A DNA stretch of 8,438 nt from Hyphomicrobiales bacterium (GCA_026400425.1 JAPLPC010000259.1:1-8438); one strand, 5' to 3'; shown: positions 1 through 6,369, counted from the stretch's first letter. Numbers and translations: made by a program. The notes: a model not told the origin generated them from the letters alone.

Positions 1-1
1 C

Positions 2-55
2 CCGACCGGTGAGGTGCTGGACCGCTCGCCGCCGCCGGAGCTGGCCGGACGTTGA
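2..55 (+). CDS. C-terminal end of an upstream gene (partial)
   Basis: An open frame enters from the left edge and stops at TGA 53-55. It encodes about 17 residues ending in PTGEVLDRSPPPELAGR. The proline-rich, charged tail is compatible with the C-terminus of a real protein, and the next gene on the same strand starts about 90 bp later. The fragment is too short to assign a family, and it could be an open frame by chance in GC-rich DNA. Confidence 0.35.
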   Translation, partial: PTGEVLDRSPPPELAGR

Positions 56-146
56 CCGGCGGCCAACAAAGTCCTGCCTCGGCTTGAACCTTTGCCGGCA
101 ACAGGGCGACCCATAACCGCACACAGACATGGGCGGTGATTGGAAA

Positions 147-608
147 ATGGACAACACACAGATCGCTTTCAGCAACCACGCCGACTTCACCGGCAACCCG
201 GCGCCGCGGGACAACGTGGCGTTGCCGCCTGCACAGCCGGCCGGCATCGACCGGACCGATATCGGCGGCCTGCGCGGCGCGCGCATTGCCAGTGTCATCA
301 ACCAGATCAACGAGCACTTCGCCGACCAGCAATTCTCGACCCGGGTGGTGGCCGAGCGGCTCGGCCTCTCGGTGCGCTACGTGCAGGACCTGTTGCAGGG
401 CTCCGGCCTCAGCATTACCGATCGCATCATGCAGCTGCGCCTCGACAAGGCCCGCCGCATGCTGACCGAGGACCGGCAATGCCTGCTGAAGATCAGCGAA
501 GTGGCCGGCGCCTGTGGGTTCAACGAGCTCTCCTATTTCCACCGCAGCTTCCGCCGCCGCTTCGGCGTCTCGCCGGCGAAATTTCGCATCCAGTCGCTGA
601 ACGGCTGA
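147..608 (+). CDS. Short AraC-family transcriptional regulator (DNA-binding domain only)
   Basis: A 153-residue protein whose C-terminal 105 residues form an AraC/XylS DNA-binding domain with two helix-turn-helix units. The first is around residues 64-85 (STRVVAERLGLSVRYVQDLL) and the second around 115-138. The family signature is clear: ISEVAGACGF followed by YFHRSFRRRFGVSPAKFR. The first ~45 residues are low in recognisable structure, so the usual ~150-200-residue ligand-binding domain is missing; most AraC regulators are near 300 residues. ATG 147 is preferred because GGTGA (135-139) sits 7 bases upstream, whereas the in-frame ATG at 129 has no ribosome site. A stand-alone DNA-binding domain resembles SoxS/MarA-type activators in layout, but the inducer and targets are unknown. 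It has no obvious partner. The Bug-type binding protein downstream is a possible but unproven target. Confidence 0.88.
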   Translation: MDNTQIAFSNHADFTGNPAPRDNVALPPAQPAGIDRTDIGGLRGARIASVINQINEHFADQQFSTRVVAERLGLSVRYVQDLLQGSGLSITDRIMQLRLDKARRMLTEDRQCLLKISEVAGACGFNELSYFHRSFRRRFGVSPAKFRIQSLNG

Positions 609-656
609 AGATCGCTGTCGACGTAGCGTTCTGGTCGTTGAAGTCATCTAGCGTCC

Positions 657-700
657 CGCGGCCGATGACGTGATCTGCCAAGATCACTTTATCGGCCGCG
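657..700 (+). terminator. Large two-tier hairpin after the AraC-type gene
   Basis: A perfect 10-bp outer stem (CGCGGCCGAT 657-666 with ATCGGCCGCG 691-700) encloses a 3x3 internal loop (GAC/TTT). Inside that is a perfect 7-bp inner stem (GTGATCT 670-676 with AGATCAC 681-687) closed by a GCCA loop. It begins 48 bases after the AraC-type stop codon, so termination is the simplest role. Only TTAT follows the stem on the plus strand, so it is not a textbook rho-independent site. It could instead be a palindromic repeat element or an operator. Confidence 0.5.
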
Positions 701-1040
701 TTATCGCGTGCCTGCGCATGCCGGGCCGGTGCGACCATCGCGATCCCGTATGAGATCGATGTCCCTTAGGCTGCCGCTTCGCCGACATGGTGTCAGACGC
801 GCACCGGCCGAATCCTGCATGACAGAAGCATTTGTCCGTCGGCAAGCCGTCATACGATATCAATCCTCTCTGTAGCCGGTTGTATTTGCAAACCCGTTTC
901 CTTGTCGAAACGGCGCGGCGATGACATTTTGAGTTACTCATAAAGCTGCCGAAAACACCGCAAGGCGACGTCGGCGGCAGCAAAAAAACCAGCCATCATT
1001 GCCGGTCTTTCCATCCTGCTCCTGGGAGCGGGATCGCGCG
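701..1040. other. Non-coding stretch upstream of the Bug-type gene
   Basis: Apart from the hairpin at its left edge I find no convincing gene here. The open frames lack ribosome sites and do not resemble known families. A short AT-richer patch at 920-945 holds an 11-base palindrome (TGAGTTACTCA, 930-940) and is the likeliest place for a promoter or operator of the following gene. No clean -35/-10 pair could be assigned. Confidence 0.4.
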
Positions 1041-2060
1041 ATGATGTCTCGCAACCAAAGGAACACGATCGTGCGCTCCGTTCTGTTGTCCCGGCTCCTC
1101 TCCGCAGCTTTCGCCTCGGTCATGCTGACCACGGGAATCGGTGCGGTCTGTGCGGCCGACGCCTGGCCGAGCCGGTCGATCAAGCTGGTCGTGCCATTCC
1201 CTCCAGGCGGCGCCGCCGACATTTCCGCGCGCGTCTTCGCCGACAAGCTCGGTGAGGCGCTGAAGCAGACGGTGGTGATCGAGAACAAGGCCGGTGCCGG
1301 CACGGCGATCGCCGCGGAAGCCGTCGCCAAGGCCGACCCTGATGGCTACACGCTGTCGCTGGCGCCCGCCGGCCAGCTCACCATCCTGCCGCACATCAAT
1401 ACCAAGGTTCAGTTCGATCCGTTCAAGAGCTTCACCCCGGTCTCGATCCTGACCTCCGTGCCCTATGTGCTCGCCGCCAGCCCCGATGCGCCGGTATCGA
1501 CGGCCAAGGAGCTGGTCGCTGCTGCCAAGCGCGAGCCTGGCAGGTTCACCTATTCGTCATGCGGGCCCGGCACGCTGTGCCATCTGAGCGGGGAGCTGTT
1601 CAAAAGTCTCACCGACACCGATCTGTTGCACGTCCCGTTCAAGGGCAGCGCGCCGGCCGTTAATGCGTTGCTCGGCAACCAGGTCAACCTGTCATTCGAC
1701 ACGCTGACCGTGCTGGCCCCGCAGATCCGCGATGGCAAGGTCAAGGGCCTGTTGGTGACCAGCCGCGAGCGGTCGCCGCAACTGCCGAACGTGCCGACAG
1801 CGGCCGATGCCGGCATCAAGGATTTCGTCGTCGATAGCTGGTTCGGCCTCGTCGTGCCGGCCGGCACGCCCGACGCCATCGTCGATCGCCTGAATGCCGA
1901 AGTGGTCCGCATCGGCGCGTTGCCGGAGGTGAGGGAGCGTCTCGAAGCGCAGGGCCTCAGCGTCACCACATCGACGCGCGACGCTTTCGCAAAGACCATC
2001 AAGGATGATCATGTCCGCTGGGGCAAGGTCGTCGATGCCGCCGGCGCCAAGCTGTACTGA
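1041..2060 (+). CDS. Bug/TctC-family periplasmic solute-binding protein
   Basis: A 339-residue exported receptor of the Bug (Bordetella uptake gene) family. These are the TctC components of tripartite tricarboxylate transporters, which bind small carboxylates or related compounds in the periplasm. Residues 1-39 form a signal peptide: arginines, a hydrophobic core, and probable cleavage near AVCA/AD. The mature protein opens with the family hallmark VPFPPGGAADISAR (51-64). Later conserved blocks are VIENKAGAGTAIA, ADPDGYTL, LHVPFKGSAPA and FGLVVPAGTP. The length is normal for the family. ATG 1041 is chosen because GGGA (1030-1033) lies 7 bases before it; ATG 1044 is equally possible, and an ATG at 999 would put charged residues before the signal peptide. 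No tctA or tctB membrane genes are adjacent, which is common for these expanded receptor families. The ligand cannot be read from the sequence. Cys174 and Cys180 flank a loop usually made of small residues. Confidence 0.93.
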   Translation: MMSRNQRNTIVRSVLLSRLLSAAFASVMLTTGIGAVCAADAWPSRSIKLVVPFPPGGAADISARVFADKLGEALKQTVVIENKAGAGTAIAAEAVAKADPDGYTLSLAPAGQLTILPHINTKVQFDPFKSFTPVSILTSVPYVLAASPDAPVSTAKELVAAAKREPGRFTYSSCGPGTLCHLSGELFKSLTDTDLLHVPFKGSAPAVNALLGNQVNLSFDTLTVLAPQIRDGKVKGLLVTSRERSPQLPNVPTAADAGIKDFVVDSWFGLVVPAGTPDAIVDRLNAEVVRIGALPEVRERLEAQGLSVTTSTRDAFAKTIKDDHVRWGKVVDAAGAKLY

Positions 2061-2091
2061 GTCTCGATCGCGCTATGGAGCAAACGCGCCC

Positions 2092-2622
2092 CTAATTGAC
2101 CAGACGCGGCCGTCGGACCGGCGCGTCCTTGGCATAGCCCAGCCCGATGCCGCTGACATGCAGCGACGTGTCCCACAACGGCTCCAGCGTCTTCAACGAC
2201 GGCAGCACGCGAAGTTCGACGCCGGCATCGCTCAACGCTTTTTCGATATTGTCGATGCGCTCGACGTTGACCGGCATGGTCGGAGTAGGCGACACCCACA
2301 TGCCGGCATTGCCCAGTGACTCGAAATCATCGGGGGATAATTCGTAGCGATAGATGGTGATCTGCGAGAGACGGTCGAGCCAGCCGCGTTCGATATGCGC
2401 GACCATGCGGCATGAACTCATCTTCTTGTAGGCGGCGAGATATTGCGGCGTCGTGGTCTCATCCGGCCAGACGAAAATCCGCGGACAATCGCGCGGAAAC
2501 AGATACATGGCCTGATGCCAGTCATCGATCGCCCAGACGAGGGGATCGTTGCCCCCCGCCGGATCGGACCGCGGCATGAAGACGTTGATAGAGCTCTCGG
2601 GGCTGAAGTGGAAAAGGCGCAT
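2092..2622 (-). CDS. DUF6886-type conserved hypothetical protein
   Basis: A 176-residue soluble protein with no signal peptide or membrane segment. The N-terminus has LFHFSP (3-8), followed by the conserved block VWAIDDWHQAMYLFPRDCPR (29-48). From memory this matches the uncharacterised DUF6886 family (LFHFSE...F.PR...VWAID..H...YLFPRDCPR). The middle carries IERGWLDRLSQITIYRYEL and the C-terminal third VNVERIDNIEKAL and LRVLPSLKTL, also in line with that family. The length is normal. ATG 2622 is preferred over GTG 2628 because the upstream GAG on the minus strand is about 5 bases from it, and homologues as I recall them start with M-x-L-F/Y-H. It converges with the Bug-type gene, with only 31 bases between stop codons. 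The biochemical role is unknown. Confidence 0.82.
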   Translation of the reverse strand: MRLFHFSPESSINVFMPRSDPAGGNDPLVWAIDDWHQAMYLFPRDCPRIFVWPDETTTPQYLAAYKKMSSCRMVAHIERGWLDRLSQITIYRYELSPDDFESLGNAGMWVSPTPTMPVNVERIDNIEKALSDAGVELRVLPSLKTLEPLWDTSLHVSGIGLGYAKDAPVRRPRLVN

Positions 2623-3206
2623 CGACACTCAATGACACGCGCGTATGGGACGTCAATCTCTGCGGTCCCTGTCTGGCGCGCCCGCCGGCAAGTGGGGATT
2701 CGCAGCGCTTGACCGGTCGCGTTACCTGCGAACAGCTCGCGGAGATTCTATTTTGGCCGGTTCCCTGACGAGGTCGCCGCGTACCTTGATCCGCATGTCC
2801 GGGCCGGCGACGTGCGAGGCCACTACCAACCCCGGCCAGCACCCGCGCGGCGCTCCCGACCTGATGCCGATCTGGACGATGCTCGACTGCGCCGCGTAAG
2901 GCCGCGGCACCAACTGGCGTCTGAAGCTGAAATGCCAGAAATTACATAGTCTTAGAATGAGTCTGCGGCTCGGCGTTTGGCCCCGGGTTTCGCACCGCAG
3001 CCGCCATTCGGTGAGCAACGGAGCCCGTTTGCGCCATTGGGGCACTGCGTGCAGCGCGGGACCGGACGTGAATGCCGGCGATGTGCCGAAACGGGACGGT
3101 CAAAAAAAGCGCTCGCGAAGACGTGAAACCTTGCCATCCGGCACCTAAAAAGGCCATGATTGGCAGGCTGTTAGACAGCAATGGGGACTTGGTGGGGATC
3201 TTCCGA
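2623..3206. other. Long stretch without a convincing gene
   Basis: Several overlapping frames are open here on both strands, as expected in GC-rich DNA. None has a good start, a ribosome site and a recognisable family. One start-less plus-strand frame (2713-2949) reads partly like protein (GRFPDEVAAYLDPHVRAGD) and could be a gene remnant. Plus-strand frames at 2645-2899 and 2957-3148 and a minus-strand frame at 2942-3217 are unsupported. Base composition becomes less GC-rich toward 3100-3210, in line with a promoter region for the gene that follows. Confidence 0.4.
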
Positions 3207-3222
3207 TTAATCCGCATTTAAC
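3207..3222 (+). promoter_or_regulatory. Candidate CtrA-binding box (TTAA-N7-TTAAC)
   Basis: TTAA at 3207-3210 and TTAAC at 3218-3222 are separated by exactly seven bases. This is the consensus spacing for CtrA, the cell-cycle response regulator of alphaproteobacteria. The box lies 46 bases before the GTG start of the L,D-transpeptidase-like gene. A further TTAA (3234-3237) sits within CTTAAT (3233-3238), a possible weak -10 element. The match is seen directly in the sequence; binding by CtrA is inferred. Confidence 0.5.
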
Positions 3223-3268
3223 TCAAACTCGCCTTAATGGCGCTTCGCACTCCCGCGGGATTGCAGCT

Positions 3269-4612
3269 GTGGATGTCAGTCCATCGCCGCATGGTTCGCA
3301 GGACGCGCAGTCATTTTGTGTGGACGCCAGGCGTATGAGTAGTTCCAGACTTGCGTTGAATTCTTCCGCGCCATCTCGCCAAGGTCGGGCAGTGTCGAAC
3401 ACCAAGCCAAGCAGCAGGTCGAACAGCAAGTTGAATCCCCAGTTGACCAGCAAGTCGAAGAGCAGCAATTCACGGACTTTCTTCTGGGCCGGTGCCGCAT
3501 TGGCCGCCGTCGCTCTCACCGGTGGGTGGACCGTCGCCGGCAAGCTTTTCCAGACCGGTGGCATCGAGCCATCGATGGTGGCCGCGAGCTTGGGCACCGA
3601 TGCCGGGGTATCGACCTCGTCATTCGCCGAGCGCTTCAACCAGCGTGTTGCCCGCGTCGATTCGCAGGCCAATCCCAACAACAATTTCTCCGATCGCTTC
3701 GAGCCCGCGCGTGCAGCACCGCTGGCCGGTTCGGCACCGGTGGCCATGCCGAAGTCCGATCGTCAGGTCGCCTGGTTCGCGCCGAATTCGATGGGGGCAT
3801 CGCCGGATCGCTTCGCCCGCCGCACGGCCGATCAGGCAACCGTGCCGGCGCCCGCGGTGAAGCCGCAGGAAGTCGCTCTCATGCAGCCGTCGCCGACGGT
3901 GAAGCAACTGGTCGCCAGCATTCCGATGCCTCCCGTGCGTCCGCAGGATGCGCGGACCGGCGCGCAGAATGATCAGCTGGGCCCGTCCGCACAGGTGGCG
4001 CAGGCTCCAACGCCGAAGGGTGGCGCGTTCGGCCATGACGCGCTGGTGCAGCGCGCCCGCTTGGCGCTGGCTTCGCAGCCGAAGAACGCCAGCCTCAACA
4101 TCTTCGATAAGCTGTTCGGCGGCAACGCGCCGAAGAGTGGACCGGTGCTTGCTTATGCGGGATCCGACGGCGGCATTCTCTCGAATGGTCAGGATGCCGA
4201 GCAGAGCGCCAATCAGACTGGTGAAATTGATCGCCTGACGGCCGTCTACGATATTTCCGCCAAGCGCGTTTACATGCCCGACGGCAGCAAGCTCGAAGCG
4301 CATTCGGGACTCGGCTCGCGGCTCGACAATCCCGCTTATGCCCATGAACGCATGCGCGGCGTGACACCGCCGCACATTTACGATCTGAAGCCCCGCGAGG
4401 CTTTGTTTCACGGCGTCGCTGCGCTGCGCATGACGCCGCTCGGTGGCGAAAGCGCAATCTTCGGCCGTAACGGGCTCCTCACGCACAGCTACATGCTCGG
4501 CCCCAACGGCGATTCCAACGGCTGCATTTCATTCCGGGAATACGACAAATTCCTGCAGGCCTATCGACGTGGCGAAGTGAAACGTATCGTCGTGGTCGCT
4601 AAGCTCGACTAA
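3269..4612 (+). CDS. Membrane-anchored L,D-transpeptidase-like protein with DUF2778/Tlde1 domain
   Basis: A 447-residue protein in three parts. Residues 1-68 are a Ser/Asn/Lys/Arg-rich cytoplasmic segment. Residues ~71-92 (FFWAGAALAAVALTGGWTVA...) form one transmembrane helix. The rest is periplasmic: a Pro/Ala/Gln-rich linker with degenerate repeats (SFAERF, NFSDRF, SPDRF), then a C-terminal domain from ~320. That domain contains LTAVYDISAKRVYMPDG, a GVTPPHIYDLKPRE block and the probable active site, His406 in LLTHSYMLG and Cys419 in SNGCISF. This matches DUF2778, the fold of the Salmonella effector Tlde1, which acts on peptidoglycan tetrapeptides as an L,D-transpeptidase/carboxypeptidase. 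GTG 3269 has GGGA 8 bases upstream. ATG 3335 (425 residues) is the alternative, but its AGG is too close. No type VI secretion genes are nearby and the protein has its own membrane anchor, so a housekeeping wall-modifying role is likelier than an effector role. Confidence 0.85.
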   Translation: MDVSPSPHGSQDAQSFCVDARRMSSSRLALNSSAPSRQGRAVSNTKPSSRSNSKLNPQLTSKSKSSNSRTFFWAGAALAAVALTGGWTVAGKLFQTGGIEPSMVAASLGTDAGVSTSSFAERFNQRVARVDSQANPNNNFSDRFEPARAAPLAGSAPVAMPKSDRQVAWFAPNSMGASPDRFARRTADQATVPAPAVKPQEVALMQPSPTVKQLVASIPMPPVRPQDARTGAQNDQLGPSAQVAQAPTPKGGAFGHDALVQRARLALASQPKNASLNIFDKLFGGNAPKSGPVLAYAGSDGGILSNGQDAEQSANQTGEIDRLTAVYDISAKRVYMPDGSKLEAHSGLGSRLDNPAYAHERMRGVTPPHIYDLKPREALFHGVAALRMTPLGGESAIFGRNGLLTHSYMLGPNGDSNGCISFREYDKFLQAYRRGEVKRIVVVAKLD

Positions 4613-4785
4613 GCGCCGGCGCGGTTCGCAATCGTTCGGACCGCATTCGCCTACCGCGCGACGGTCTGTCCTTCATTGCCCCTGCATGCTCACGCCCAAA
4701 TTTTCCGCATCCGCGAATCCGACCTGTAGGAACCGGACAGGCTCTGTGCAACTTGAATTGCCATCTTGTTGTTACATGGAACTGG

Positions 4786-5169
4786 ATGATGGGACATCTG
4801 ATTGCCACCCGCCGTGTCACGCCGGGGATCGCGCGTGTCATTACCATGCTCGTGCTAATGACGGCTGCGCCATCGGGCGTGTTCGCTGCCGGCACGCAGG
4901 CGCAGCGCGAGGCTTGTACGCCCGACGCTTTCAAACTGTGCTCGGCAGCGATGCCCGACGAGCGGCGCGTGGAAAGTTGCTTGCGCGACGCAGGCCCGCG
5001 CCTCAGCCGCGCATGTTATGATGTGTTCTATCCGCCGGAGAACGCCGAGTCCGATCAGGTGACCCGCGGCCAGGCGGTGACGCGCGACCGCATGCAGCCA
5101 TCGGCGCCGCTGCGTCCGCAAAATCCGTCGATGCCGCAAATGCCTCCGGGCCCGGAGAACGACGATTGA
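4786..5169 (+). CDS. Small secreted four-cysteine protein with proline-rich tail
   Basis: A 127-residue protein. A hydrophobic stretch at residues 14-35 (ARVITMLVLMTAAPSGVFA) is a probable signal peptide with cleavage near VFA/AG. The mature part has a compact motif with four cysteines at 44, 52, 65 and 77: CTPDAFKLC, PDERRVESCL, LSRACYDVF. The pattern C-x2-DA-x3-LC ... PD-x2-R-x3-CL ... LS-x2-C recurs in small exported proteins of Bradyrhizobium relatives, and it suggests two disulfides in the periplasm. The last ~35 residues are Pro/Met/Gln-rich and end in acidic residues. ATG 4786 (or 4789) is supported by GGA at 4778-4780. An in-frame ATG at 4753 would add 11 residues before the signal peptide. 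It converges on the next gene through a shared terminator. No biochemical function is known to me. Confidence 0.75.
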   Translation: MMGHLIATRRVTPGIARVITMLVLMTAAPSGVFAAGTQAQREACTPDAFKLCSAAMPDERRVESCLRDAGPRLSRACYDVFYPPENAESDQVTRGQAVTRDRMQPSAPLRPQNPSMPQMPPGPENDD

Positions 5170-5206
5170 GTTTGTCGCAGCGGCTCACGACATCAACCTC
5201 AATGAA

Positions 5207-5233
5207 AAAGGCGGCGCATGATGCGCCGCCTTT
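5207..5233. terminator. Bidirectional palindromic terminator
   Basis: A perfect 11-bp stem (AAAGGCGGCGC 5207-5217 with GCGCCGCCTTT 5223-5233) closes a 5-base loop. It lies between the convergent four-cysteine protein gene and the small basic protein gene. Read on the minus strand the stem runs into CTTTTTC, a good uridine tract. On the plus strand it gives CTTTGATGTTTT. It probably ends transcription from both sides, more strongly for the minus-strand gene. Confidence 0.85.
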
Positions 5234-5255
5234 GATGTTTTGCGGATGGCCGGGG

Positions 5256-5507
5256 TTACCGGCAAACGCGAACCTTTTTCACAACGCGACGGCCATATGG
5301 ACCGCGCTTGATCACGGTGCGCATCGTGCAGACTGGACCGCGACGGATGATCGTGGTGCGACGTGCGCCATGGCGATGCTGTGACGAAAAATCGGTGATC
5401 GGCGCGACGGTTGTGGCTTGGGTCACGGTCGTTGCCGAAGCGGGAGCGACCAGGGACGCCAAGCCGATCGCTGCTGCAGCGGCAAATCCGAGAGCAAATT
5501 TCTTCAT
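5256..5507 (-). CDS. Small, very basic secreted protein
   Basis: An 83-residue protein. Residues 1-25 form a clear signal peptide: MKK, an Ala/Leu-rich core, and PASA/TT cleavage. The mature peptide of ~58 residues has two parts. The first is a Thr/Val-rich segment (TTVTQATTVAPITDF). The second is a strongly cationic C-terminal half rich in Arg/Lys with only two cysteines, Cys60 and Cys82, in GPVCTMRTVIKRGPYGRR and VRVCR, which could form a single disulfide. The ATG is well supported by AGGAGA 6 bases upstream on the minus strand. Small Arg-rich exported proteins like this are common in Bradyrhizobium and Rhodopseudomonas, but their role is unknown to me. The charge would fit contact with the outer membrane, peptidoglycan or nucleic acid, which is only inference. 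It is transcribed alone, divergent from the DUF4142 locus. Confidence 0.8.
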   Translation of the reverse strand: MKKFALGFAAAAAIGLASLVAPASATTVTQATTVAPITDFSSQHRHGARRTTIIRRGPVCTMRTVIKRGPYGRRVVKKVRVCR

Positions 5508-5686
5508 GATATTCTCCTTAACCCGAGGCCGATGAGTGTCATCAGCTCATGCATTGAAACTAGGTATCGCGGGTGAACCAAAGCTGAAGAGAATGCGGCG
5601 GGAAGGGGGCGCGTAGTCGTGCTCAGTAGCAGCCTCGTACGACGCGGAACATCAAGTGCTCGATCAGGTTGTCGTCAATGACTGGT

Positions 5687-5703
5687 GTCGCCGCCGCGGC
5701 GAC
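5687..5703 (+). repeat. Short GC-rich palindrome before the DUF4142 locus
   Basis: GTCGCCGC (5687-5694) and GCGGCGAC (5696-5703) are a perfect 8-bp inverted repeat around one central base. It ends 25 bases before the ATG at 5729. With a single-base centre it would form a smaller hairpin in RNA, and it is also a possible protein site. No function is assigned. Confidence 0.35.
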
Positions 5704-5728
5704 GTACACGCATGCCAGGGATTCAACC

Positions 5729-6325
5729 ATGAAGAAGTTCATCATCATTCTCGCAGCGACGACGGCTCTTGCGGCACCGGCGTTTTCACAATCGCTGGGT
5801 GAGACGACCGGCGTGAAATGAACGCTGGGCATTGCGCCGAAGACGCAGGACTTTGTCACCGAAGCTGCACGTAGCGACATGCTGGAGATCACAGCAGCCA
5901 AGATCGCGCTGCAGAAGGGAAATGCCGACGACAAGAAATTCGCCGAGCAGATGATGGCGGATCACACAAAGACGTCCGCCGAAATGAAGCAGCTGATCGA
6001 TAGTGGAGCGGTAAAGGCCGATCTGCCGACAGCGCTCGATGCATCGTCGCAGACAAAGATCGAGCGGTTGAACAAGGCCGGCGTCGATGACTTCGCAGCC
6101 ATCTACGACCCGATGCAGATCGCCGCGCATGAGCAAGCCGTGTCTCTGTTCGAGCGCTATGCCGGGGGCGGCGACAATGCCAGATTGAAAGACTTCGCCG
6201 GAAAGACCTTGCCGGCATTGCGCCACCACCTGGAGATGGCGCAGCAGATCGAGAATAAACGTCGCGGTGCGGCAGTCGGATCGGCACCCAGCCGCGAAAC
6301 GCCGTCGCCTTACGGCGCGAAGTAA
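5729..6325 (+). pseudogene. DUF4142 (ferritin-like) exported protein gene with an in-frame TGA
   Basis: The frame opens at ATG 5729, with AGGG 8 bases upstream, and encodes a complete signal peptide (MKKFIIILAATTALAAPAFS/Q). After SLGETTGVK it meets TGA at 5819-5821 (codon 31). The same frame then continues without interruption to TAA 6323-6325, giving 198 codons in all, a normal DUF4142 length. The downstream part has the family's helical features: DFVTEAARSDMLEI, KKFAEQMMADHTKTS, DPMQIAAHEQAVSLFERYA and FAGKTLPALRHHLEMA. As I recall, homologues read GVNS-A/T-LG here, so one TCA-to-TGA change at a serine codon explains the stop. The rest shows no frameshift, so the loss is recent, or the base call is wrong, or some readthrough occurs. 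Restart at ATG 5879 would lack a signal peptide and has no ribosome site. DUF4142 proteins are periplasmic, of unknown role, and often linked to stress. Confidence 0.8.
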
Positions 6326-6335
6326 CCATCACGAT

Positions 6336-6369
6336 CGCAAAAGCTCGGCATCGGCGCCGGGCTTTTGCG
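6336..6369. terminator. Terminator between the DUF4142 locus and the SDR gene
   Basis: A 13-bp stem with one G-T pair (CGCAAAAGCTCGG 6336-6348 with CCGGGCTTTTGCG 6357-6369) closes an 8-base loop. It lies 10 bases after the DUF4142 TAA and 25 bases past the end of the minus-strand SDR gene, so it can serve both. The uridine run is inside the stem rather than after it. That makes its strength uncertain, but its position between convergent genes is typical. Confidence 0.7.

Noticed and set aside
140..673. A 177-codon plus-strand frame overlapping the AraC-type gene
   Set aside because: It is an out-of-frame shadow rich in Arg/Pro/His; the overlapping frame carries the unmistakable AraC signature.
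999..1040. An upstream start (ATG 999) for the Bug-type protein
   Set aside because: It would place 14 charged or polar residues before the signal peptide and lacks a ribosome site, while ATG 1041 has GGGA at a good distance.
2942..3217. A 91-codon minus-strand frame in the long gap
   Set aside because: It overlaps another open frame on the opposite strand, its composition is Arg/Ala/Pro-rich, and no start signal or family is recognised. It also covers the CtrA-like box.
3620..4486. A 288-codon open frame on the minus strand
   Set aside because: It lies wholly antisense to the L,D-transpeptidase-like gene, reads as Arg/His-rich low-quality protein, and has no family resemblance. It is a codon-bias shadow.
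5819..5821. TGA as a selenocysteine codon in the DUF4142 gene
   Set aside because: The position is expected to be serine rather than cysteine in homologues, it is near the signal peptide, and DUF4142 is not a selenoprotein family. A nonsense change is simpler.
5786..6229. A 147-codon minus-strand frame across the DUF4142 locus
   Set aside because: It is antisense to a recognisable family frame, has no ribosome site and no recognisable motif.
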